Program-made: the position numbers and the translations under genes | NCBI RefSeq assembly: GCF_030503735.1 | Contig: NZ_CP073096.1 | Location: 682,001-746,000 of the forward strand | Length of the DNA: 64,000 bases | Source of the DNA: Corynebacterium tuberculostearicum | Lineage (GTDB): Bacteria; Actinomycetota; Actinomycetes; Mycobacteriales; Mycobacteriaceae | Direction: 5' to 3' | Shown here: piece after piece, positions 46,989 through 54,720 of the stretch | Position numbering within the stretch: position 1 is the first letter of the stretch | Layout of the letters: every line of letters starts with the position of its first letter | The notes under the pieces: generated by a model | The model's database searches: none | The model's input: the letters and a program-made list of their open reading frames with translations, nothing else | What the model was told of the DNA's origin: nothing

Positions 46989-47774
46989 TTACTCTGCGCG
47001 TAGCAGGGGAGAGTTGATGTCGAAGATAAAACCGCGTGGGGCGAGTACGCGCAGTACCACTTCGGCGTCACCTTCGGCAATATTGTGAAAGACTAATCCG
47101 CCCCACGGGGTGACGGTGATGTCTACCTCTAACTGGCCGATGAGCTGCGCAAACTCGGCAGGGATGACGCCGCGGTGCACGCCCGCGCCAAGGTCAACTA
47201 CGCCCGCAGGCAAATGATCATCCAGCCAGCCAATAGGGCCTGGTTCAACCAGGGCGGAGGCATTATGCTCTAGGGATTCAGCGCCTTGGAGCACCACTTC
47301 ATAGTGATGGGCGGCAGCGCGTGGAGTCAGTGGGTCCGAGGGGGCGTCGCCAAGCGGGGAACGCTCAAGGCGCAGGGCTCCGTCCCCGTCGATGCTAAGG
47401 CTGACTGCGGCCGCGCCGGTCGGTACGTCGTCGTGGGCGATAACTGCCAGTCCGGGACCGCCTTCCGCCGCGCCCAGCTCAGCCGCGATGTCCTGGGCCG
47501 TTTGCTTGGCTACGGCCGACAAAGGCGAAGCCAGCACCGGCATCGCCGTGGCGCGCAATTGCAACTCCTGGAGCTGCTGATTGAGTGCTTCCGCATCCTT
47601 AATACCGCGCAGCTCGATTGCAGAGAAACGGTCGATGTAGACATACCCATCCGCAACGGCACTGGCGCACTGCGCCAAAATGACCCAATCCTGGGCGTGG
47701 GTGCTGCCGCCGGCAACGTGGATGCGGATGCACGTGCCGTACCGGGGGTCTTCAAAAAGCGCAGGAGTAAACAT
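46989..47774 (-). CDS. CobG-like protein lacking the Fe-S/siroheme domain
   Basis: A 261-residue protein made of two sulfite-reductase-ferredoxin-like halves, as in precorrin-3B synthase CobG: the first includes GYVYIDRFSAIELRGI (about residues 50-65), the second LGAGVHRGVIPAEFAQLIGQ and VTPWGGLVF. The region that carries the cysteine ligands of the [4Fe-4S] cluster in CobG is absent; the protein stops after INSPLLRAE where that domain would begin. Start at ATG 47774 (MFTPALFEDPRYGTC); the frame runs on to 47804. Probably not a working precorrin-3B synthase. Confidence 0.7.
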   Translation of the reverse strand: MFTPALFEDPRYGTCIRIHVAGGSTHAQDWVILAQCASAVADGYVYIDRFSAIELRGIKDAEALNQQLQELQLRATAMPVLASPLSAVAKQTAQDIAAELGAAEGGPGLAVIAHDDVPTGAAAVSLSIDGDGALRLERSPLGDAPSDPLTPRAAAHHYEVVLQGAESLEHNASALVEPGPIGWLDDHLPAGVVDLGAGVHRGVIPAEFAQLIGQLEVDITVTPWGGLVFHNIAEGDAEVVLRVLAPRGFIFDINSPLLRAE

Positions 47775-47859
47775 GCGCACTAGTCTAACCTGCTGCGGTT
47801 GCACCTTCGCGCATGAGTGTTGCCAGCACTTAATCAGTCTGCCTCGTTAGACTGAGGCC

Positions 47860-48462
47860 ATGCCGTTTATGTATTTTGCTCTCTACATGGTCGCAGAGAC
47901 CCTGACCTTCTGGGCCGTTTCTAAATGGATCGGTGTTGGCTGGGCGCTTATCGCCCTCTTTGTCACCATGTTCTTCGGAATGTCCATCGCTGGCATTGAA
48001 GTGCGCCGCTTGATGGGAAAGCAGGTCGAACGCACAGGGGACGGTACATACGTCGTTCGCGGCGGCAATGTGGGCAAGACCGCCAGCAATGTGGGCCTTA
48101 CCTTGGTAGGCGGCATGTTGCTTTCTTTGCCGGGCTTCTTGACGACGATCCTCGGAGCCCTCTTAATTTTCTCGCCGACCCGCGCCGTCTTCCGCACGGT
48201 GATGGCGGCCTCCTTGTACCGCAAGATCGAAAACATGGGCGTTAAGATCTACGAGGCCACCCCAATGGCGCAGCAGCACGACTCTTATGGCGACTTTGGC
48301 TCCTTTGGTCGTGGCCAAGCAACACAAAGTGGGCACCCCAGCACACAGGATGCTGGCCGGCATGAGGTGTTGGATGAGGAAGAGATCCGCCGCTGGAGCG
48401 AGAACCTGGATCCAGATGACTTCGGACCCTCCAGTGGCGAGTCCAAGGGCGGAAAGAGCTAG
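47860..48462 (+). CDS. FxsA family membrane protein
   Basis: A 200-residue protein with membrane helices (about residues 1-20, 24-44 and 76-110) in the FxsA arrangement (LLSLPGFLTTILGALLIFSP) and a hydrophilic C-terminus. TAGACT (47848-47853) lies six bases before the ATG. FxsA affects phage T7 exclusion in E. coli; its role here is unknown. It overlaps the lnt start region. Confidence 0.8.
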   Translation: MPFMYFALYMVAETLTFWAVSKWIGVGWALIALFVTMFFGMSIAGIEVRRLMGKQVERTGDGTYVVRGGNVGKTASNVGLTLVGGMLLSLPGFLTTILGALLIFSPTRAVFRTVMAASLYRKIENMGVKIYEATPMAQQHDSYGDFGSFGRGQATQSGHPSTQDAGRHEVLDEEEIRRWSENLDPDDFGPSSGESKGGKS

Positions 48463-48464
48463 TG

Positions 48465-49991
48465 ATGCTGACTCTTGCCCGCCTCGTTGTGGCGGGCCTT
48501 TCTGGTCTGCTCACGTATGCCGCCATAGAGCCCCGTGGTTGGTGGTGGGCTGCCGTTGTGGGCGTGGGCTTGCTGTACGCGAGCTTGCTGCCGTGGGGAA
48601 CTAGGCACGTTTCCGCCCGTGTGGGCGCGCTTCTTGCAGTAACGCATTCGCTCGTGCTGTATCTGCTGACGCTGCCATGGATCGGCGAATTGGTGGGCAG
48701 CGGGCCATACATCGCTTTGGCCGTATGGCTTTCGGTATACGCCATTGTGCTGGGCCTTGGCGGCGCAGCAGTAGCGCGGTGGAAATACGGTTTTATTGCC
48801 TTCCCGTTCTTCTACCTCGCGGTGGAGGTGCTGCGTTCTTCGGTACCTTTCGGCGGTTTCTCTTGGGTGAAATTGGCTTGGGGACAAATCGACGGACCGC
48901 TAGCCAAGCTGGCGCCGTGGGGTGGAACCTCGCTCATTACCGCAGCCACTGTTCTGTGCGGCTGCGGTCTCGCTGCGCTGCTGATTCAACGCGGATGGAA
49001 GGCAAAGAACACCGCACTGTTAGCAGCGATACTTCCCCTTGCAAGCGCGACGGTGGCAGGCTTGGGAATCAACCGAGACGATTCCACTGTCGGGGAAGCA
49101 AAGGTTGCCGCAATCCAAGGAAACGTACCTCGCATGGGCCTAGACTTTGCTGGGCAACGCCAAGCGGTCCTCAACAACCACGTGGCTGAAACAAAGAAGC
49201 TGGCCGCCCGCGAAAAAGACATTGACCTAGTCATCTGGCCCGAAAACTCCTCTGATATCAACCCATTCCGTGACGGCAAGGCAGCCTCGGCGATCAGCGG
49301 CGCCGTCGATGCGATAGACGCACCTGTTTTGGTTGGCACCGCTACGCGGGATGAGGTGGGCGCCCGCAACACCATGCAGGTCTTTGCCCCTAACCACACG
49401 GTGGGAGACCACCACTATAAAAAGTACCTGCAGCCATTCGGTGAGACCATGCCCATGCGGGATTTCTTTGCCAAAGTTTCTGACTATGTGGACTTGGCTG
49501 GCGACTTCAAACCCGGTGATGGTCCAGGCGTGGTATCCATGGCGGGCGTGCCGGTGGGCGTGGCCACGTGCTACGAAGTTTCCTTCGATAATGCCTTCAG
49601 GGACTCGGTGAAAAATGGGGCGCAACTGCTGACGACGCCCACCAACAACGCCACTTTCGGCCACTCCGATATGACCTATCAGCAATTGGCCATGAGCCGG
49701 CTGCGCGCGATGGAGACCGACCGCGCCGTAGTAGTGGCGGCAACCTCTGGAGTATCCGCCATCGTTCACCCGGATGGCCAGGTTAGCCAATCCTCGGAGA
49801 TTTTTACCCCGGCCGCTCTAGTAGAACAGCTGCCATTGCGAAACGGCGAGACCTTTTCGGTCAGGTTTGGTTCGCCCCTGCAATGGCTGATGGTTATTAT
49901 TGGTACAATCTGCGCACTGGTAGCTTTGCGCACAAACCGCCTGCGACGCACCCCGCGCCGCTCCGGACCAGATACATTCGTAGGAGCATAA
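48465..49991 (+). CDS. lnt: Apolipoprotein N-acyltransferase
   Basis: A 508-residue membrane enzyme that N-acylates lipoproteins. The nitrilase-type triad is visible: Glu in WPENSSDINPF, Lys in KKYLQPFGE, Cys in VATCYEVSFD. About seven N-terminal membrane helices precede the catalytic domain. It is just upstream of ppmC, whereas in M. tuberculosis the homologues are fused as Ppm1. GTG 48462 or ATG 48465 could start it. Confidence 0.93.
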   Translation: MLTLARLVVAGLSGLLTYAAIEPRGWWWAAVVGVGLLYASLLPWGTRHVSARVGALLAVTHSLVLYLLTLPWIGELVGSGPYIALAVWLSVYAIVLGLGGAAVARWKYGFIAFPFFYLAVEVLRSSVPFGGFSWVKLAWGQIDGPLAKLAPWGGTSLITAATVLCGCGLAALLIQRGWKAKNTALLAAILPLASATVAGLGINRDDSTVGEAKVAAIQGNVPRMGLDFAGQRQAVLNNHVAETKKLAAREKDIDLVIWPENSSDINPFRDGKAASAISGAVDAIDAPVLVGTATRDEVGARNTMQVFAPNHTVGDHHYKKYLQPFGETMPMRDFFAKVSDYVDLAGDFKPGDGPGVVSMAGVPVGVATCYEVSFDNAFRDSVKNGAQLLTTPTNNATFGHSDMTYQQLAMSRLRAMETDRAVVVAATSGVSAIVHPDGQVSQSSEIFTPAALVEQLPLRNGETFSVRFGSPLQWLMVIIGTICALVALRTNRLRRTPRRSGPDTFVGA

Positions 49992-49996
49992 ACACT

Positions 49997-50890
49997 GTGA
50001 GCACGCTTGAATCCTCAACCTTGGTCATCATCCCGACCTATAACGAGATAGAAAATCTTCCCCTCATTACCGGCCGCGTCAGGAAGGCCGTCCCAGAGGT
50101 CCATATCCTCATCGTCGACGATAACTCTCCCGACGGCACCGGTGACAAGGCCGATGAATTTGCAGCGCAAAATGACCACATCCACGTTCTTCACCGCGAG
50201 GGCAAGGGCGGCCTGTTGGGCGCCTATATCGCCGGCTTTGAGTGGGGATTGGAGCGCGACTACCAGGTGCTGTGTGAAATGGATGCAGATGGCTCCCACG
50301 CACCGGAACAGCTGCACCTGCTGCTGGAAGAGGTAAACAAGGGTGCAGACCTGGTTATCGGCTCCCGCTACATCCCTGGCGGCGAAACCGTCAACTGGCC
50401 GGCCTCCCGCGAGTACCTTTCCCGCTTGGGCAATATCTACATCTCCGTAGCGCTGGGCGCTGGGCTATCCGATATGACCGCCGGTTACCGTGCCTTCCGC
50501 CGCGAGCTTCTGGAATCCATCGATTTCGATGAGTTGTCCAAGGCGGGCTACATCTTCCAGGTGGATCTGGCTTTCCGCGCGGTTAAGGCTGGCTTCGACG
50601 TCCGCGAGGTTCCCATTACCTTTACCGAGCGCGAATATGGCGAGTCCAAGCTCGATGGCTCCTTCGTCAAAGATTCCCTGCTCGAGGTGACCAAGTGGGG
50701 CGTAGCCCACCGAGCTGAGCAGCTGCAGGACTTCGGCGGCGCTGTGTCGAAGCTGGTCAACCGCGAGGTTAAGGACGGCTCCATTCACGATCTGGGCGTG
50801 CAAGCCCGCAAGGGTGCCAGCTGGATTTCGGACTTCGCCGGAGAGATCGGTCATTTGGCTAAACACCAGATTGCGCAGCTGAAGAAGTAG
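49997..50890 (+). CDS. ppmC: Polyprenol monophosphomannose synthase
   Basis: A 297-residue family-2 glycosyltransferase that transfers mannose from GDP-mannose to polyprenyl phosphate for lipoglycan and glycoprotein mannosylation. VIIPTYNEIENLP (residues about 10-22), VDDNSPDGTGDKA and CEMDADGSH (the DxD metal site) are clear. GTG 49997 with TAGGAG upstream is the start; the frame opens at 49883. It follows lnt by five bases. Confidence 0.93.
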   Translation: MSTLESSTLVIIPTYNEIENLPLITGRVRKAVPEVHILIVDDNSPDGTGDKADEFAAQNDHIHVLHREGKGGLLGAYIAGFEWGLERDYQVLCEMDADGSHAPEQLHLLLEEVNKGADLVIGSRYIPGGETVNWPASREYLSRLGNIYISVALGAGLSDMTAGYRAFRRELLESIDFDELSKAGYIFQVDLAFRAVKAGFDVREVPITFTEREYGESKLDGSFVKDSLLEVTKWGVAHRAEQLQDFGGAVSKLVNREVKDGSIHDLGVQARKGASWISDFAGEIGHLAKHQIAQLKK

Positions 50891-50907
50891 CCCGCTTACT
50901 AACGAAT

Positions 50908-50948
50908 AGCCCGTACTCCTTAACTAACAACCTAAGGTGTACGGGCTT
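50908..50948. terminator. Bidirectional terminator between ppmC and rbpA
   Basis: AGCCCGTAC (50908-50916) pairs with GTACGGGCT (50939-50947), with an inner CCTTA/TAAGG stem. It separates the convergent genes. Confidence 0.75.
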
Positions 50949-50968
50949 AATCCATGCCGCGGAAAACT

Positions 50969-51352
50969 CTAGGAGTTCTTCTGCTGCTGTTCCTGTTGCT
51001 CCTTCAAAAGCCGTGCTGCGGAACGGCGGCGGGAGCGCAGGTGGTTAATGCGCTCTTCTAGAAGCTCGTCTAACTCCTCGATGGAGCGGCGCTCACGCAG
51101 CATGTCCCAATGGGTGCGCGGGGGCTTGGCTGGCTTAGACTCAACTCCCTCGCCTTCTACCAGGTGGCCCATCTTGCCGTTCTTGCACATCCATTCTTCA
51201 GGGATTTCAGCATCATCCGCAAAAGGTACCTCATAAATCTCGCCGTCATCGGTGCGGTATTTCACCATCTGGCGCGGTGCGAGGTCGTGGTCGCGGTCGG
51301 TTTCGTAGCTGACTGCGCCCATACGGCTGCCACGGAGTACGCGATCTGCCAT
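50969..51352 (-). CDS. rbpA: RNA polymerase-binding protein RbpA
   Basis: A 127-residue actinobacterial protein that binds RNA polymerase and stabilises the sigma-A holoenzyme. The central core (YRTDDGEIYEVPFADDAEIP, about residues 32-51), CKNGKMGHL and the C-terminal sigma-interacting helices (RTHWDMLRERRSIEELDELL) are typical. AAAGGATG sits eight bases before the ATG. The likely promoter -10 TATAAT is at 51425-51420 (reverse strand), giving a leader with a perfect hairpin (51390-51406). Confidence 0.95.
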   Translation of the reverse strand: MADRVLRGSRMGAVSYETDRDHDLAPRQMVKYRTDDGEIYEVPFADDAEIPEEWMCKNGKMGHLVEGEGVESKPAKPPRTHWDMLRERRSIEELDELLEERINHLRSRRRSAARLLKEQQEQQQKNS

Positions 51353-51389
51353 GCAACATCATCCTTTTCAAAGAGATCCCTGATTGAGT

Positions 51390-51406
51390 GCGAAGCAAAA
51401 CTTCGC
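51390..51406 (-). promoter_or_regulatory. Hairpin in the rbpA leader
   Basis: GCGAAG-CAAAA-CTTCGC is a perfect six-base stem with a five-base loop, between the -10 box and the rbpA start. It could affect translation or RNA stability. Confidence 0.4.
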
Positions 51407-51482
51407 CTAAGAGCTACTAATTATAACGAACACCCACGCGCCTTTGTTCCCAGCCCGCCCAAAATGAACTAAAGTATATCGG

Positions 51483-51824
51483 GTGATCCGTACAGCTAGT
51501 CGTGAACGCAACGTCGGTTCCTGCCAATGGTGTGGGAAGGACATTGACCAAGGCGGTAGGGGACGGCCACGCAAATTCTGCAGCGCCTCCTGTAAGCAGC
51601 GCGCTTATGAGCAGAGAAATAGCGTCAGCGGCACGGGAATTCCTGCCAATGCCGTAATCCTTACTCCAGAAAAGGCAGAGAGTTTGCGTGACGGACTTTT
51701 TGAACTACGTTGTTCCGCAGAGGACATTAATACCGCCGCGGAGGAAGGCGCCAGCGCAGAAGAGCTTAGCGGTTTGTGCGAAGAGCTCGTAACGCTAGCC
51801 CGACGCCTAGAAGGACTTCGATAG
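51483..51824 (+). CDS. Small zinc-finger-like protein
   Basis: A 113-residue protein with an N-terminal cysteine motif (CQWCGKDIDQGGRGRPRKFC, then SASC) that should bind zinc, and a C-terminal helical region (about residues 60-113). Its GTG start lies seven bases after TAAAGT (51470-51475), so it is probably leaderless. No family is recognised with confidence; it may bind nucleic acid. The YceI gene starts four bases after its stop. Confidence 0.75.
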   Translation: MIRTASRERNVGSCQWCGKDIDQGGRGRPRKFCSASCKQRAYEQRNSVSGTGIPANAVILTPEKAESLRDGLFELRCSAEDINTAAEEGASAEELSGLCEELVTLARRLEGLR

Positions 51825-51827
51825 AAG

Positions 51828-52529
51828 ATGAAAAAGCTTTTTTATAACCGGAAGCTCGTCATCACCATCTTTGTGGTGCTGATCGTATTGCTCACCGCCG
51901 TGGCTATTGGCCCTATGGTGTATTCGCTCCTGAAAGGCACAGGCGTGAAGACTGAAGCAATCTCGGCAGATGGTGCCAAGGCCGCCTCAACGGAGCTGGA
52001 TGGGTCGTGGCAAGTAGCCAAGGGCCGTGCCGATAACCATACTTCGGTAGGCTTTACCTTTAATGAGGCCCTACCTGCGGAAAAGACCACCACATCGGGT
52101 TCAACCACCGAGGTTACTGGCCAGGCAGATATTTCTCATTCCACCCTCAAAAATGCCATGGTCACTGTTGATATGGATGAGCTGACCACGGATAAGAAGG
52201 TCCGCGATAAGAATATGAAGTCCAAGCTCTTTGAGACCCAGCTTTTCCCGGAGTCTTCCTTTGAGCTTACGAAGCCAGCATCGCTTGCCGACGTCCCCGA
52301 TGACGGCACCATTGGCAAGGTTGAGCTCACCGGCGATCTGACGATCAAGGATAAGACGCACGAGATCACTCAGGATTTTGACGTCCTTCGTGATGGAGAC
52401 CAGATCGTCATCGGCGGAACCGTGCCAGTTGATCGCCTTGATTACGGCGTAGAGACCCCAGAGATGCTTGCCGCCAAGGTAGAAGAAAAGGGCGAGGTTA
52501 ATCTTCGCATTTCCTTTGAAAAGAACTAG
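51828..52529 (+). CDS. YceI family protein (membrane-anchored)
   Basis: A 233-residue protein with an N-terminal membrane anchor (about residues 8-34) and a C-terminal YceI lipocalin-like domain (about 60-230; DGSWQVAKGRADNHTSVGFT at the start). YceI proteins bind isoprenoid or lipid-like molecules. It shows no lipobox. It is translated just after the zinc-finger gene and is followed by a two-helix micro-protein. Confidence 0.88.
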   Translation: MKKLFYNRKLVITIFVVLIVLLTAVAIGPMVYSLLKGTGVKTEAISADGAKAASTELDGSWQVAKGRADNHTSVGFTFNEALPAEKTTTSGSTTEVTGQADISHSTLKNAMVTVDMDELTTDKKVRDKNMKSKLFETQLFPESSFELTKPASLADVPDDGTIGKVELTGDLTIKDKTHEITQDFDVLRDGDQIVIGGTVPVDRLDYGVETPEMLAAKVEEKGEVNLRISFEKN

Positions 52530-52542
52530 CGAGGACTAGGCT

Positions 52543-52707
52543 GTGAATACCCGTCAGATTATCCCGTTTATGTGGCTGCGCCTTGTCGTAGTCATCGGCT
52601 TCACGATTTTCGTAGCCGTTCAACACATGTGGGTCATCGCAGCGATCTCGGTTATCTTGGCGCTGTTGACTATCTGGCAGCTGTGGAGCGCGTACCGTAA
52701 TCGTTAA
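52543..52707 (+). CDS. Two-helix membrane micro-protein
   Basis: A 54-residue protein starting at GTG 52543 (VNTRQIIPFMWLRLVVVIGF), too short for a usual gene caller. It has two hydrophobic stretches (about residues 8-27 and 29-45) and a basic end (AYRNR). It follows YceI by 13 bases; GAGGACTAGG sits upstream. No family is recognised; it is probably an operon partner. Confidence 0.6.
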   Translation: MNTRQIIPFMWLRLVVVIGFTIFVAVQHMWVIAAISVILALLTIWQLWSAYRNR

Positions 52708-53168
52708 TTTTGGTCTTCATGGCGAGGGATTTTCCCAAATAACGTCAGTGTGACTTTAAAAGGTAGTGTAGTTGTGCCCACCAGTAGGGCATATTCTTGA
52801 CCCATATCGACCCATTCGGTGACCAAGCAGAGCGAAGTCACAATCGGTACACCGCGGGATAAGGAAACCCTTAAGGTCTGACGAAGCCGACATCGTAAAT
52901 ATGTACTCAGACGGCTGAAGCGGGAATCCACGCCTAGGCCCAAAGCTGGCGAACCGTCGGATAGCGTGGGAGCGACCGCGAGGCGTCGCGAAGCAAAGCA
53001 CAACGCCATTCAGGTCCTGGCGAAAATTGAGCCGTGGTTCAGAAACAATATCTGCAAAGCTTGACACTGGGTGGAAGTCTGTAATGGCGAGAAGACAATA
53101 AGCCCAGATGTGAGAGTTTGTCCGATAATGTACATTATGTCATTTTAAGTAGGGGTGGCATTCCCCTT
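52708..53168. other. 461-base stretch without a convincing gene
   Basis: Several short reverse-strand frames exist but none has a ribosome-binding site or recognisable product. Near its right end is an unusual palindrome (53125-53138) within a site that resembles a serine-resolvase core. The base composition differs from the flanking genes. It may be the remains of a mobile element. Confidence 0.5.
53119..53142. other. Palindrome resembling a resolvase core site
   Basis: The 14-base perfect palindrome ATAATGTACATTAT (53125-53138) is flanked by TGTCCG on the left and GTCA on the right. The left half TGTCCGATAAT equals the half-site consensus of Tn3/gamma-delta-type resolvases. The right half is imperfect. 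Confidence 0.35.
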
Positions 53169-53648
53169 TTAGCTCCTGACTCCATACATTGATACCTGCA
53201 CCTCGCCTCTGCCGTTCGCTCCTGACAACACGCGCTCGAATGAAGCTTTCCAGATGTGCCATTCCTTCACGAAAATTGGGCTCTGGTCATTTCCCATACG
53301 GCGGATGACTTCTTTCTCGGCTTGGCCTCTCGTAGCACACGCGGCCTTAAGCTCGGGATCGAATTCTGCGCTCGACGGATCCGATCCCTGAGCGTGCCCA
53401 CCGCTAAATACGATGTAAACCATTTCCGGATGGTGTTCTGCATCCAGTGGACCTTTCCAGCCACGCAGGCATGTCTCTTCAGTCCAACAGGTTACCCCTG
53501 GGCGGTCTACGCATTGCTCCATGGCTTTTTCTTGGTTGCGCGTCAGCGCAACCCCTGCAAAAGACTCATCATATGAAACGTCTTTCCGCGCAAATAAAAC
53601 GAAGATCCGAGCGGTGCTTTTCTTCTGCTTCTTGGTATCTATGCCCAC
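53169..53648 (-). CDS. Orphan hypothetical protein
   Basis: A 159-residue soluble protein (MGIDTKKQKKSTARIFVLFA start) of unknown function; I recognise no family. It contains a cysteine-bearing segment (CVDRPGVTCWTEETCLRGW). The frame opens at GTG 53648 with no strong ribosome-binding site. It lies between core genes in a patch of different composition, so it may be an acquired or accessory gene. Confidence 0.5.
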   Translation of the reverse strand: MGIDTKKQKKSTARIFVLFARKDVSYDESFAGVALTRNQEKAMEQCVDRPGVTCWTEETCLRGWKGPLDAEHHPEMVYIVFSGGHAQGSDPSSAEFDPELKAACATRGQAEKEVIRRMGNDQSPIFVKEWHIWKASFERVLSGANGRGEVQVSMYGVRS

Positions 53649-53669
53649 ATCTTCTCACCCGGCTATCGG

Positions 53670-53684
53670 TTAGTTTTCAACTAA
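53670..53684. promoter_or_regulatory. Inverted repeat upstream of the Dyp gene
   Basis: TTAGTT-TTC-AACTAA is a perfect six-base-arm inverted repeat about 100 bases before the peroxidase start. Possible operator; no consensus is recognised. Confidence 0.35.
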
Positions 53685-53785
53685 AACGCACACTAGCGCA
53701 TATAGAAGCCAAGCAGGTCTCTATCAGGGGCGATTCCAAGCCGGCGAACGGATCTGTTCACCACAGGGTGCGTAAAATCGATGTT

Positions 53786-54694
53786 ATGACGATTCAGCAT
53801 GTAGTAGATAAGCCCTCCCGCGCAGCGCTTTTCCTAGTCCTAGAGATCAAGAACGGCGGTGAGCAAGCCACCCGTGACATGCTCACGGGGTTCGCCGGGC
53901 TCTTCAAGTCCGTGAACTTCCGCTATAACGAGGGTGAGCTTTATACCGTAGTTGGCATCGGAGCCTCCATGTGGCCGCGTTTGACCAGCGCTCCCCTTCC
54001 TGATCGGCTGAAGAAATTTGAGGCAATTGACGCAGCACATAATGCTCCCGCGACTCCAGGCGATATCCTGTTTCACTTCCGGGCTAATAGCTACGATCTC
54101 TGCCACGAAATGGCCCGCCAGGTTCTAGACCAACTGGGTGAGGCCGCAACCGTTGTCGATGAAACCCACGGCTTTAAATACCTTGACCAGCGCGATTTGC
54201 TAGGGTTTGTGGACGGCACAGCCAATCCCCTGGCCGAGGAGGCTTTGGATACCGTGTTGCTTGGCGATGACGCCGACTACCCCCGCGGCTCCTATGTCAC
54301 CGTTCAAAAATATATCCATGACCTTACCAAGTGGAATGAGCTAAGTACCGAGGAGCAAGAGAAGGTCATCGGGCGCACCAAAGCCGATGATATCGAATTG
54401 GACGATGACACTAAGCCATCAAATTCCCACGTCGCACTCAACGATTTAGAGGAAGATATCTACCGCGAGAACATGGTCTTCGGCTCTTTCGCCGCGGGTG
54501 AGATGGGCACCTACTTCATTGGCTATGCCAAGGACCCAGAAAACGTCATGGAGCGCCTGCGCAATATGTTCATTGGCAAACCGGAGGGAAACTACGACCG
54601 CATCTTGGACTTCTCCACCGCGCTTACAGGCACCAATTTCTTTGTGCCCAGCGCGGATCTGATGAAGAACTTCGACGAGCTGCCGCCGGCCTAA
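53786..54694 (+). CDS. Dye-decolourising (Dyp-type) haem peroxidase
   Basis: A 302-residue peroxidase without a Tat signal, type B-like. The diagnostic GFVDGTAN (GXXDG motif with distal Asp, about residues 145-152) and the proximal-histidine segment SNSHVAL (about 211-217) are visible. It oxidises a range of compounds with hydrogen peroxide. ATG 53786 gives the family N-terminus; the frame extends to 53447 over unrelated sequence. A palindrome (53670-53684) lies upstream. Confidence 0.92.
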   Translation: MTIQHVVDKPSRAALFLVLEIKNGGEQATRDMLTGFAGLFKSVNFRYNEGELYTVVGIGASMWPRLTSAPLPDRLKKFEAIDAAHNAPATPGDILFHFRANSYDLCHEMARQVLDQLGEAATVVDETHGFKYLDQRDLLGFVDGTANPLAEEALDTVLLGDDADYPRGSYVTVQKYIHDLTKWNELSTEEQEKVIGRTKADDIELDDDTKPSNSHVALNDLEEDIYRENMVFGSFAAGEMGTYFIGYAKDPENVMERLRNMFIGKPEGNYDRILDFSTALTGTNFFVPSADLMKNFDELPPA

Positions 54695-54720
54695 GGGCCG
54701 CCTGCCTAACGGCCGGCCGC

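Noticed and set aside
52704-53067. Overlapping reverse-strand frames of about 100 codons, one with a CxxC motif (IPRCTDCDFALLG)
   Set aside because: No ribosome-binding site and no family; overlapping frames on the same strand suggest chance openness.
53447-53785. 113-codon N-terminal extension of the Dyp peroxidase
   Set aside because: The sequence is unrelated to the family and overlaps the reverse-strand orphan gene; ATG 53786 gives the expected N-terminus.
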